From assembly GCF_017301735.1 (NCBI RefSeq), contig NZ_CP071090.1:1798001-1862000 (forward strand): 64,000 nt of DNA. The letters run 5' to 3'. A program made the translations under genes and the position numbers. The notes below the pieces were generated by a model. That model was given only the letters and a program-made list of their open reading frames with translations. It searched no databases and was not told the origin of the DNA. Source of the DNA: Pyxidicoccus parkwaysis (lineage in GTDB: Bacteria > Myxococcota > Myxococcia > Myxococcales > Myxococcaceae). Shown here piece by piece: positions 56,293 through 64,000 of the stretch. Within the stretch, counting starts at the first letter, position 1; each line of letters opens with the position of its first letter.

Positions 56293-56946
56293 TCACACTT
56301 CCTTCACACCCAGCCGCCGCCGCACCGTCACCAGCACCCGGAAGCGCCGCGAAACCCGCCGCGCGCGAGCCGACATCACCTGCTGCTCCGTGCCGCCTTC
56401 CGTCGCCTCGCGCCATACAGAGAGCCGCTCCGGGAAGGGCAGGGCGCGCAGCAGCATGAGGAAGGCCAGCGCCTCCTGCGCGTCCATGGCCGCGGGCTCG
56501 GTGGGCACGTGCGCCAGCACCGTGACGAAGAGGCGCCGCACCCGGGGCGCCAGCGCCTCCTCCCGCCCCGCCAGGTCGTCCAGCGCCGCGCACAGCCGCG
56601 CGTGCCGCGTCTCCTCCCACGTGCGGGCCTTCTTCTTGCGCGTCTGCGACTCCGGGGCACCTGCGCCCGCCGCCAGCGCGCGGTACTTCTTGATCTCCGC
56701 GTCCACCTGTCTCCGGCACGCGCGCAGCGAGCGCAGCACCGGCTCACCCGGCCGCGCATCCCACATCGCCTTCTCGGCCGAGCGGGCAATGCCCCGCGCC
56801 ACCACCTCGAAGGGAACGCCCTCCCGGGCCCAGGTCGTCAAAATCTCCGTGTCCAGTGCGGACAGCATCAACCCCGCGCCGCGCACCGCGAGGAAGTAGT
56901 CCTGCACCAGCTCTTCGAAGCTGGCGCTCTCGGGGAGCAGACTCAT
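56293..56946 (-). CDS. Helical protein, candidate partner of the DnaC-like ATPase
   Basis: The 217-residue protein starts at ATG 56946 as MSLLPESASFEELVQDYFLA. Its N-terminal 90 residues (GLMLSALDTEILTTWAREGV, PFEVVARGIARSAEKAMWDA, SLRACRRQVDAEIKKY) read like the 'L-s-p-l-D-x-e-l-l-x-x-W ... G-i-P-x-x-v-V-x-x-g-I' pattern of small helical proteins coded beside DnaC-like ATPases in delta-proteobacteria. The remainder is basic and helical (TRKKKARTWEETRHARLCAA), ending VLVTVRRRLGVKEV. It may guide or regulate the ATPase, in the manner of DnaD or DnaB-type primosome partners, which is inference. The ATPase gene follows after 64 bases on the same strand. Confidence 0.7.
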   Translation of the reverse strand: MSLLPESASFEELVQDYFLAVRGAGLMLSALDTEILTTWAREGVPFEVVARGIARSAEKAMWDARPGEPVLRSLRACRRQVDAEIKKYRALAAGAGAPESQTRKKKARTWEETRHARLCAALDDLAGREEALAPRVRRLFVTVLAHVPTEPAAMDAQEALAFLMLLRALPFPERLSVWREATEGGTEQQVMSARARRVSRRFRVLVTVRRRLGVKEV

Positions 56947-57106
56947 GATCCGACACGCACTCCAGGACAGGGCAGCCGAGCAGCCGGCCGACCGCCCTCC
57001 CATACCTGCTGGGTCCGACAAGGCAACTCCGAAGGCGCGTTTTTCACAGCACTTCTGGAAGTTTTCCGGTGTGCTCTCCGGAGGGAAAGCAGGCTGCCAG
57101 TCAGGG

Positions 57107-57136
57107 TTGACCCGTTGCGCCCAAACCGCGCATAGT
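57107..57136 (+). promoter_or_regulatory. Candidate promoter of the glt gliding operon
   Basis: TTGACC (57107-57112), an 18-base spacer and CATAGT (57131-57136) match a sigma70-type promoter moderately. The predicted start near 57143 gives a leader of about 87 bases before gltD. The rest of the 283-base interval shared with the divergent helical-protein gene shows no other signal. Confidence 0.45.
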
Positions 57137-57229
57137 GACGGTCCTCGAATGGAAATTCCCGAAGATTCCCGGATACTTGCCGAGCAGGCAAGCTGCCGGG
57201 GACGCCGGTCCCCCCTCCCTAGGAAGACC

Positions 57230-60200
57230 ATGCGCCGTTCGCTTCTCGTCTGCCTCGTGCTCCTGGCCACGGCGTCCGCCGCCCAGGAAAAGAAAGCCAC
57301 GCGCGATGCCGATCTCGGCCGGAAGTCCGCCACCGCGGTGGACAAGTCGCTGGCCGGTGACATCACCCGTGAAAAGAACAAGGAAGAGGTCGCCCCCGCC
57401 CTCCAGTACGACCAGTTCCGACTGGGCGTGGAGCTGCAGGTGGCCTCCAAGCGCCGCGAGCAGATCCAGTCGCTGAAGAAGATCATCTCCCTGTCGCCGG
57501 ATCCGAAGGAGGTCCCCAGCCTCCTGTTCCGCCTCGGCGAGTTCTACTGGGAGGAGTCGAAGTTCTACTTCTTCGAGGCCAACCGGAAGGACGACGAGCT
57601 CATCAAGGCGATGAACCGCAACGACGCCATGGGCCAGCAGCGCGCCAAGGCGGAGAAGGCGGAGCTCGTCGGGAAGCAGAAGGAGTACGGCAAGCTCGCC
57701 GTCGAGCAGTACACGAAGATTGTCCAGGAGTACCCCAAGTTCGAGCGCACCGACGAGGTGCTCTTCTTCCTCGGCCAGTACCTGATGGAAGAGGGCCAGG
57801 ACCGCAAGGCGCTGGTGGCCTTCAAGCGGCTGGTGGAGAAGTACCCGCAGTCCAAGTACATCCCCGACGCGTACTTCGCGTTCGGCGAGTACTACTTCAA
57901 CAACTCCAAGGGCAAGCGCCCGGAGCTGGAGAAGGCGCTGGTGGCCTACAAGAAGGCCGCCGAGTTCCCCGAGAGTCAGGTGTACGCATTCAGCCTCTAC
58001 AAGCAGGGCTGGTGCTACTACAACATGGGGGACTACGAGTCCGCGAAGGACAAGTTCAAGACGGTGGTGCTCTACGGCGAGCTGGCCGGCGCCAGCGCGG
58101 TGGAGAAGGACGGCGGCAAGAGCGGGAAGACTTCGCTGGTGCGCGAGGCGCGCGGCGACTTCGTCCGCGCGTACTCGCACCAGGGTGACGTGGCCCAGGC
58201 CCGCGCCGAGTTCGGCAAGGTGGCCACCAACCCGGATGACCGCTTCACGATGATGAAGCAGCTCGCCAACCTGTACTACGGCGACGGCAAGGACCGCGAG
58301 GCGGCGATTACCTTCAACTCCCTCATCAAGGAGAAGCCGCTGTCGCCCGAGGCGCCCGGCTTCCAGGGGAAGATCGTCGACTGCATCCTGCGCATGGGCA
58401 ACAAGGAGCGCACCGTGGCCCAGGTGCGCCGGCTCGTGAAGATCATGAAGGAGGTCGAGTCCTCCGGCGTCATCAAGGAGGACAAGGACAAGAAGCTGCT
58501 CGCGGAGGCGAAGGAGCTGTCCGAGCGCACGCTGTCCAACCTCGCCGTCACCTGGCACAACGAGGGCAAGAAGACGCGCAACGAGGAGACGTTCAAGTAC
58601 GCGGACGCCGTGTACAGCGACTACCTCACGCTCTTCCCGGAGAACCCCAAGGCGTACGACTTGCGCTTCTTCTGGGCCGAGCTCCTCAACGACAACCTGC
58701 AGAACTACGAGAAGGCCGCGGCCAACTACACGCTCGTCGTCCTGCAGGACGCGAAGGTGCTGGAGGCCAAGGACGAGAAGGGCAAGCCGAAGCCGGGCAA
58801 GCCGGGCAAGTTCCTGCAGAACGCCGCCTACAACGCGGTGCTCGCCTACGACGAAGTCGTGAAGGCGGCCGAGTCGCGCGGCGAGGACAAGAGCGCGGCG
58901 GCGGGCACGGACATCACGAAGAAGATCACCATCCCCCCGCTGAAGAAGGCGCTGCTCGACGCGTGCGAGCGCTACCTCAAGTACGTGCCCAAGGGTGACA
59001 AGCGGGTGGAGATCGCCTTCAAGGCGGCCAACATCTACTACCGCCACAACCACTTCGACGAGGCGGTGCTGCGCTTCAGCGAGATTGCGCTCGGCTATCC
59101 CGACTACAAGTTCGAGAACGGCGACCGCGCGGCGGAGTTCGCGGCCAACCTCATCCTCGACTCGTACAACCTGCTCCAGGACTACGCGAAGGTGAACGAG
59201 TGGGCGCGGCGCTTCTACTCCAACGACAAGCTCGCGGTGGGCAAGTTCCGCGACGACCTGGCCAAGCTCATCGAGCAGTCGTCGTTCAAGCTCGTCAGCC
59301 AGTTGGAGGAGAAGAAGGAGTTCCAGAAGGCGGCCGAGGCGTACCTCGCCTTCGTGAAGGACTTCCCGCAGACGGAGCTCGCCGACCTGGCGCTCTACAA
59401 CGCGTCCGTCGACTACTACAAGGCGAAGCAGCTCGATAAGACCATCGAGGTCCGCAAGCGCCTCTTCGCGCAGTACCCGCGGTCCAAGTACGTGCCGGAC
59501 TCCATCTACGCCAACGCGGAGGCGCAGGAGGCCATCGGTGACTTCGATGAGGCCGCCGGCACCTACGAGGCCTACGTGCGCGGCTACGAGCGCAGCATCG
59601 CGGAGAAGGGCGCCGGCAAGGCGCGCGGCAAGAAGGCCGCCGACGAGAAGCCCGCCGTCCCGCAGAAGTGGGAGGAGTCCAAGGCGCAGGTGGCGCTCTT
59701 CAACGCGGCCACCTACCGCGAGGGCCTGGGCCAGATGAAGGCGGCGCTGAAGAACCGCGAGCACTACCTGGAGCTGTGGCCCCGGGCGAAGGACGCGGAT
59801 GACATCCGCATGTCCATCATCGACCTGACGGGCAAGGCCGGCGGCGGCATGCGCGCCATCAAGATGCTGGAGGAGTACGAGCGCGACAACATGCGCTCGG
59901 CCAGCAAGTTCCTCACGGCCGAGGGGCGCATCATCGACCTCTACAAGAAGATGGGGAAGTCGCGCGACGTGGCGCGCATGTACAAGCGCGTCGCCGAGCA
60001 CTTCGACCAGCTGCCCCGCCGCGTGCAGACCACGCTGGAGAAGCCGGCGCTGGCCACCTCCGCCCAGGCGCAGTTCCTCTCGGTGGACCTGGACTGGCAG
60101 GAGTACAAGCGGCTGAAGCTGTACTGGGGCGCGCCGCCCTCGCCGGACCGCTTCCGCGCCAGCATCCAGGACAAGAGCAAGGCGTTGCAGGTGGTGGAGA

Positions 60201-60787
60201 AGAAGTACGTGCAGACGGTGGCCCTGGGCGCGCCCGAGTCCGCCATCTGCGCGCTCAACCGCATCGGCCTCGCGTATGACCACTTCGCCGACAGGGTCAT
60301 CAACGCGCCCATGCCGCGCGGCCTCGACGAGGAGGCGCAGCAGGCCCTGCGCGACGAGTTCGCCAACCAGGCCCAGCCGCTGAAGGACAAGGCCACGGAG
60401 GCCTTCGCCGCCACGGTGAGCAAGAGCCGCGAGCTGGACGTCTACAACGACTGCTCCGCGGAGAGCCTGAAGATGCTGCGCACCACCTACGCGCCGGACC
60501 GCTTCCCGGACATGCCGGAGGAGAAGGTGGCGCTGAAGGGGAAGGCGCAGATCATCGGTGGGGACTTGCTGGCCTCCATCCAGGACGTGCCGCCGCCGGC
60601 CCCCAAGGCCGTCGCGGAGGACCAGAAGGCGAAGGTGGCGGAGCTGAACGAGGACCTCACGGACCTCACCCAGCAGCTCCGCTCGCAGACAGAGACCCAG
60701 GTGGATGCCAAGCCCGCCGCCGCCAAGGACGGTGCCGCGCCCGCCAAGCAGGGCGGCACCGACGAGGAGCCGGAGGACTTCCTCTAA
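57230..60787 (+). CDS. gltD: Gliding motility TPR protein GltD
   Basis: The 1185-residue exported protein has a signal peptide (MRRSLLVCLVLLATASAAQ) and many TPR-like repeats, for example KQKEYGKLAVEQYTKIVQEY, DRKALVAFKRLVEKYPQSKY, EAVLRFSEIALGYPDYKFEN and QLDKTIEVRKRLFAQYPRSK. The C-terminus is Lys/Ala/Glu-rich and ends EEPEDFL. Length, signal and TPR content, and the genes that follow, fit GltD (also called AgnA) of the Myxococcus xanthus Agl-Glt gliding machine, a periplasmic scaffold. The name must not be confused with the glutamate synthase small subunit. ATG 57230 has AGGA close upstream. The stop overlaps the gltE start by one base (TAATG). Confidence 0.85.
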   Translation: MRRSLLVCLVLLATASAAQEKKATRDADLGRKSATAVDKSLAGDITREKNKEEVAPALQYDQFRLGVELQVASKRREQIQSLKKIISLSPDPKEVPSLLFRLGEFYWEESKFYFFEANRKDDELIKAMNRNDAMGQQRAKAEKAELVGKQKEYGKLAVEQYTKIVQEYPKFERTDEVLFFLGQYLMEEGQDRKALVAFKRLVEKYPQSKYIPDAYFAFGEYYFNNSKGKRPELEKALVAYKKAAEFPESQVYAFSLYKQGWCYYNMGDYESAKDKFKTVVLYGELAGASAVEKDGGKSGKTSLVREARGDFVRAYSHQGDVAQARAEFGKVATNPDDRFTMMKQLANLYYGDGKDREAAITFNSLIKEKPLSPEAPGFQGKIVDCILRMGNKERTVAQVRRLVKIMKEVESSGVIKEDKDKKLLAEAKELSERTLSNLAVTWHNEGKKTRNEETFKYADAVYSDYLTLFPENPKAYDLRFFWAELLNDNLQNYEKAAANYTLVVLQDAKVLEAKDEKGKPKPGKPGKFLQNAAYNAVLAYDEVVKAAESRGEDKSAAAGTDITKKITIPPLKKALLDACERYLKYVPKGDKRVEIAFKAANIYYRHNHFDEAVLRFSEIALGYPDYKFENGDRAAEFAANLILDSYNLLQDYAKVNEWARRFYSNDKLAVGKFRDDLAKLIEQSSFKLVSQLEEKKEFQKAAEAYLAFVKDFPQTELADLALYNASVDYYKAKQLDKTIEVRKRLFAQYPRSKYVPDSIYANAEAQEAIGDFDEAAGTYEAYVRGYERSIAEKGAGKARGKKAADEKPAVPQKWEESKAQVALFNAATYREGLGQMKAALKNREHYLELWPRAKDADDIRMSIIDLTGKAGGGMRAIKMLEEYERDNMRSASKFLTAEGRIIDLYKKMGKSRDVARMYKRVAEHFDQLPRRVQTTLEKPALATSAQAQFLSVDLDWQEYKRLKLYWGAPPSPDRFRASIQDKSKALQVVEKKYVQTVALGAPESAICALNRIGLAYDHFADRVINAPMPRGLDEEAQQALRDEFANQAQPLKDKATEAFAATVSKSRELDVYNDCSAESLKMLRTTYAPDRFPDMPEEKVALKGKAQIIGGDLLASIQDVPPPAPKAVAEDQKAKVAELNEDLTDLTQQLRSQTETQVDAKPAAAKDGAAPAKQGGTDEEPEDFL

Positions 60788-62274
60788 TGAACCGGACCCA
60801 GACTCACACCATGCGCCTGTTCTCCCTTGTGGTCGCCGCGTCGCTCGTGGCCGCCGGCTGCACGGCCTCCAAGGCCACCGGCCCCACGACTCCGACGAAG
60901 AACCCCACCACGGCGAAGACTCCGGGCAAGGAGCCGGAGGCCGCGCCCATCTCCAACACGGCCAAGGCCCGCTTCGAGGACGCCGTGAAGTCCTTCGACG
61001 CGCAGAAGAAGGCGAAGGCCTTCGACTACCCGTCGCTGGAGCGCAAGTTCAAGCTGGCGCTGGAGTCGGACCCCAACCTGGCGGAGGCCCACTACAACCT
61101 GGGCGTCATCGCCGAGCGCCAGGGGAAGAACGACGAGGCCCGCGCGCAGTACAAGCAGGCCCTCTCCGTGAAGCCCTCGCTGCGCCAGGCCTCGGACAAC
61201 CTGGCCATCATGGAGCAGAACGCGGGCAACGTGGCCGGCGCGGTGGCCCTCTACCAGGAGGTGCTGCAGCGCTACCCGGATGATGCCCAGTCCCGCGCCC
61301 GGCTCGCGGAGATCTACCGGCAGAAGGGCGACCACGACAAGGCGATGGAGCTGTCGCGCGCCGCGCTGATGAGAGACCCGGCGTCCACCACCGCGCTCAA
61401 GGTGATGATTCGCAGCTACCTGGACCGCAAGCAGCTCGCCATGGCGAAGCTGGTGGCGCTGCGCGGCGTGAAGCTGGACGCGGCGGACCCGGAGCTGCAC
61501 CACGCCGTGGGCCTCATCCTCCAGAAGGAGGGGAAGTCCGACGAGGCTCGGCTGTCCTTCCAGAAGGCGCTGGAGGTGCGTGACGACTACGTGCCCTCGC
61601 ACGTGGCCCTGGCGCAGCTCGCGCTGGAGTCGGAGGACTACCCCGGCGCCGAGGAGCACCTGCGCCGCATCCTCCAGGCGGACGGGAAGAACGCCACCGC
61701 GCACCTCAACCTCGGCATCGCCTACAAGGGCCAGGGCCAATACGACAAGGCCATGCAGGAGTACGACGAGGCGGAGAAGCTGGACCCGCAGCTCGCGGCG
61801 GTGAATCTCAACCGCGCCATCATCCTCCACAAGGTGAAGGACGCGCCCGAGCGCGCCGTGGAGCTGTACAAGAAGTACATCGCCGAGGCCGGCGGCGACG
61901 TGGCCCTGTCCGCCGAGTCGCCCGTCTTCGGGCTGCTGCGCGAGGCGGAGGCCATCGTCAACGCCAAGCGCGAGGCGAAGCACGCCGAGGAGCAGGCCAA
62001 GCAGATGGAGGACCTGCAGAAGAAGCAGCAGGCCCAGATGCAGGCCGCGGAGAAGCAGGCCGCTCCGGCGCCGCAGCCTCCCGGCACCGCGACGCCGGCG
62101 TCCTCCACCGGCACCACGCCCCAGGCCACGCCCGCGGGCGGCACCGCCGCGCAGGCGCCCGCTCCGGCCCCGGCGACTCCGGCCGCCACCCCGGCTGCTC
62201 CGGCGGCGGGGAAGACTGAAAAGAAGAATGCAGGCACGGCGGATCCTTCGGAGCCCGAAGACGACCTGCTGTGA
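60787..62274 (+). CDS. gltE: Gliding motility lipoprotein GltE (AglT-like)
   Basis: The 495-residue TPR protein has a lipoprotein signal (LFSLVVAASLVAAGC, Cys24 when counted from ATG 60787) and repeats such as PNLAEAHYNLGVIAERQGKN, NVAGAVALYQEVLQRYPDDA, DHDKAMELSRAALMRDP and QYDKAMQEYDEAEKLDP. The C-terminal 90 residues are a Pro/Ala/Thr linker ending PSEPEDDLL, much like the EEPEDFL end of GltD. In M. xanthus the equivalent protein is AglT/GltE, a periplasmic outer-membrane-linked part of the gliding machine. The one-base overlap TAATG couples it to gltD. An ATG at 60811 would also give a good signal peptide but lacks a ribosome site. Confidence 0.85.
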   Translation: MNRTQTHTMRLFSLVVAASLVAAGCTASKATGPTTPTKNPTTAKTPGKEPEAAPISNTAKARFEDAVKSFDAQKKAKAFDYPSLERKFKLALESDPNLAEAHYNLGVIAERQGKNDEARAQYKQALSVKPSLRQASDNLAIMEQNAGNVAGAVALYQEVLQRYPDDAQSRARLAEIYRQKGDHDKAMELSRAALMRDPASTTALKVMIRSYLDRKQLAMAKLVALRGVKLDAADPELHHAVGLILQKEGKSDEARLSFQKALEVRDDYVPSHVALAQLALESEDYPGAEEHLRRILQADGKNATAHLNLGIAYKGQGQYDKAMQEYDEAEKLDPQLAAVNLNRAIILHKVKDAPERAVELYKKYIAEAGGDVALSAESPVFGLLREAEAIVNAKREAKHAEEQAKQMEDLQKKQQAQMQAAEKQAAPAPQPPGTATPASSTGTTPQATPAGGTAAQAPAPAPATPAATPAAPAAGKTEKKNAGTADPSEPEDDLL

Positions 62275-62337
62275 AACGTGAGACGTCCCCGGGTGCCTTC
62301 GCTGTGGCGGGGCCTCGGGGGATGATGCGAACCTTGA

Positions 62338-62386
62338 GCGTCCCCTTTAATGGGGACGCGCCGTAGTCCGGGCCCGTCGAGGGCCC
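62338..62386 (+). promoter_or_regulatory. Two hairpins in the gltE-gltF spacer
   Basis: GCGTCCCC-TTTAAT-GGGGACGC (62338-62359) is a perfect 8-bp stem, and GGGCCC-GTCGA-GGGCCC (62370-62386) a perfect 6-bp stem, both inside the 127-base gap between gltE and gltF. Neither has a T tract. They may be attenuation, processing or partial-termination structures that set the ratio of GltE to GltF. Confidence 0.5.
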
Positions 62387-62401
62387 TCGTGGGAGGCAGT
62401 G

Positions 62402-62683
62402 ATGCGGAAGGCTCTGATGCTGTGCGCACTGTTCGCGGTGGCCCCGGCCTTCGCCCAGGACGAGGGCCACAAGGCCCAGGGCGGAGGGAGTGGGGGCGGG
62501 GAGGGCAATGTGCGCTACTCCAAGACCACCAGTATCGACTTCGAGGACGACACCATCGAAGGCGACCTCACCAAGCCCGACGGCGAGTACATCGAAGCGC
62601 GCGACAAGGTGAAGCACTCGAACCTCATCCGCATCCGCGAGGACTTCGAGGACAAGGTGATGCAGTCCGTGGGGGAGCTGTAG
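62402..62683 (+). CDS. gltF: Small periplasmic gliding protein GltF
   Basis: The 93-residue product has a signal peptide (MRKALMLCALFAVAPAFAQ) and a short acidic-basic mature part (NVRYSKTTSIDFEDDTIEGD, LTKPDGEYIEARDKVKHSN, LIRIREDFEDKVMQSVGEL). No domain is known. Size, export signal and place between the TPR lipoprotein and the FHA membrane protein fit GltF of the M. xanthus gliding cluster. GGGAGG lies five bases before ATG 62402; the GTG one codon earlier is too near the ribosome site. Confidence 0.8.
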   Translation: MRKALMLCALFAVAPAFAQDEGHKAQGGGSGGGEGNVRYSKTTSIDFEDDTIEGDLTKPDGEYIEARDKVKHSNLIRIREDFEDKVMQSVGEL

Positions 62684-62762
62684 GCGGCGTCAAACGCTCC
62701 GGCGGGAACCCGGCGGAGCGCGCGTTGTCTGGAGCCCATACCCACTCTTCGTAGGAGCCCTC

Positions 62763-64000
62763 ATGGCCGTCCCCCTGACACTCAAGGTCTTCAAGGGCGA
62801 TTCGTTGGTCGCCTCCAAGGACTATGAGCGCGACATCATCAAGATTGGCCGTCTCTCTTCCGCGCACCTGTGCCTGGAGGACGAGAAGGTCAGCCGAATC
62901 CACTCCGTCATCGAGGTCGCCAGCGACGGCACCATGTCCATCATCGACATGGGCAGCGTCGAGGGCACGTACGTCAACGGCAAGCGCGTCAACAAGGGGC
63001 AGGTGACCTTCGGTGACGAGATTCGCGTGGGTGGTACCACCATCCGCCTGGAGAATCCGGCCGCCGTGGCCGCCGCCAACCTGGCCGTCGCCGTGGCCGG
63101 CGCGGACGAGACCACCGAGAAGAACCCGGTGGTTGCCGCTCCCGCGCCCGCGGTGGGCCTGGCGCAGGCCGCTGGCGCCGTGGCTCCCGCCACGGCCTCG
63201 GGCGCGCTGGACGCGTCCTTCGCCGCCACGCAGCAGAACGCGGTGGTGGCTGCCGCCGCCGAGCCCGCGCCGGTGGCGGCCGCTCCGGTGGCCGAGCCCG
63301 CGCCGCGCGTGGTGCGCACCGTGCGCAAGTCGAAGTCCAACGGCCCCATGGGCGTGGGACTTCGCTTCGCGTGGGGCGACCAGCGCGTGGGCGAGTTCTT
63401 CGTCCCCCCGGGGGTGAAGCGCTCGTTCACCGTGGGCAGCGCCGCGGACGTGGACTTCATCATGGGCGACACCAAGCTGGGCGCGCCCAAGTTCGAGGTG
63501 CTGCGCTCGGACGGCCAGTCCTTCTCCGTGCGCTTCTCGGGCAAGATGAAGGGCGAGCTGACCCGCAAGGGCAACACGATGGACCTCAAGGAGGTCATCG
63601 AGTCCGGCAAGGCCACGCACGAGGGTGAAGCGTACGCGGTGACGCTGGACGCCGAGGACTTCCTCTGGGTGGACCTGGGCGGCGTGACGCTGGAGGCGAC
63701 GTTCCAGCCGGTGCCCAAGCGCGTCGTGGCGCCGCTGGGCGAGTCGCTGGACTACACGGCGCTCAACATCTTCCTGGTGATGTTCTTCGCGGCCACCGCG
63801 TTCGTCATCACCGCCATGAACCGCACCGGCGAGGACGACGAGTACGCGGACGAGCTGTCCGCGGACAACGCCCGCATCGCCAAGCTCATCATCAAGCCCC
63901 CCGAGGTCCAGAAGAACAAGTTCCTCGAGCGCCTCAACCAGCAGAAGGAGGCGAAGAAGAGCGGCGAGATGGCCGCCAAGAGCCGCGGCGACGAAGGGCA
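62763..64000 (+). CDS. gltG: Gliding motility FHA membrane protein GltG (PglI-like), 3' truncated by window edge
   Basis: The frame opens at ATG 62763 with GGAG six bases upstream and runs off the window after 412 codons. An N-terminal FHA domain (about 5-100; KIGRLSSAHLCLEDEKVSR, DMGSVEGTYVNGKRV) faces the cytoplasm. An Ala/Pro-rich linker (about 105-195) leads to a second strand-rich domain (GLRFAWGDQRVGEFFVPPGV), and a single membrane helix follows at about 328-347 (ALNIFLVMFFAATAFVITAM). After that the periplasmic part begins. The order is that of GltG/PglI of M. xanthus, an inner-membrane protein bridging the cytoplasmic and periplasmic parts of the gliding machine. The expected TonB-like C-terminus lies outside the window. 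Confidence 0.85.
   Translation, partial: MAVPLTLKVFKGDSLVASKDYERDIIKIGRLSSAHLCLEDEKVSRIHSVIEVASDGTMSIIDMGSVEGTYVNGKRVNKGQVTFGDEIRVGGTTIRLENPAAVAAANLAVAVAGADETTEKNPVVAAPAPAVGLAQAAGAVAPATASGALDASFAATQQNAVVAAAAEPAPVAAAPVAEPAPRVVRTVRKSKSNGPMGVGLRFAWGDQRVGEFFVPPGVKRSFTVGSAADVDFIMGDTKLGAPKFEVLRSDGQSFSVRFSGKMKGELTRKGNTMDLKEVIESGKATHEGEAYAVTLDAEDFLWVDLGGVTLEATFQPVPKRVVAPLGESLDYTALNIFLVMFFAATAFVITAMNRTGEDDEYADELSADNARIAKLIIKPPEVQKNKFLERLNQQKEAKKSGEMAAKSRGDEG

Noticed and set aside
57101..60283. A 1060-codon open frame antisense to gltD
   Set aside because: Long only because of third-position GC bias; no recognisable motifs, and gltD on the other strand is clearly real.
57230..62274. Reading gltD and gltE as glutamate synthase or glutamyl-tRNA genes because of the shared symbols
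   Set aside because: The proteins are exported TPR proteins without FAD, iron-sulfur or synthetase motifs; the gliding-motility meaning applies.

Overview
The window comes from a high-GC (about 70%) chromosome of a fruiting myxobacterium, most likely a Myxococcaceae member (Myxococcus, Corallococcus or Pyxidicoccus type). Three things point there: a gliding-motility glt cluster at the right end, very strong G/C third-position bias with long open frames on the antisense strand of genes, and many lipoproteins, TPR proteins and FHA proteins that belong to no widely known family. Gene identities are read from motifs and remembered family features. No search was run.

Layout. 1-4.4 kb: a gene tail, a zinc-ribbon protein, the prfA-prmC-murA operon and a very basic 40-residue protein. 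4.5-16.6 kb: CapA-like lipoprotein, TPR protein, CNNM/CBS membrane protein, smc, lipoproteins and an FHA-AAA+ regulator that lacks the sigma54-contacting GAFTGA loop. 16.6-22.7 kb: a helical stress-type protein, glutaredoxin and groES-groEL, with a sigma70-type promoter, a perfect CIRCE operator and a second degenerate CIRCE; then a pair of unknown genes, a Nudix hydrolase and rpoZ. 22.7-26.7 kb: DoxX-like protein, a 91-bp tandem duplication carrying a copy of the 3' end of pgm, pgm itself, and an AmpG-like permease.

26.8-31.7 kb is the most system-like accessory block. It is a compact minus-strand operon: lipoprotein A, ECF sigma factor, zinc-binding transmembrane anti-sigma factor, a secreted caspase-fold protease with a probable outer-membrane barrel tail, and lipoprotein B. 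The last four genes are joined by 4-base overlaps or very short junctions, and the two outer lipoproteins look paralogous. It may be a self-regulated cell-envelope protease module.

31.9-43.9 kb: nucleotidyltransferase-like gene overlapping a metallophosphoesterase, an ABC ATPase with a permease-M1 aminopeptidase fusion, an S9 oligopeptidase, a DUF2252 protein, a condensation-type acyltransferase and a SET-domain protein. 44-48.7 kb: a four-gene Gld-like ABC transporter operon behind a near-consensus sigma70 promoter. 48.9-56.9 kb: aspartate kinase, a secreted dimethylformamidase-like/NHL protein, a sensor histidine kinase, cutA, and a zinc-ribbon DnaC/IstB-like ATPase with an upstream helical partner.

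57.2-64 kb: gltD, gltE, gltF and the start of gltG, components of the Agl-Glt focal-adhesion gliding machinery, led by a plausible sigma70 promoter. No tRNA, rRNA, CRISPR array, insertion sequence or prophage was seen.
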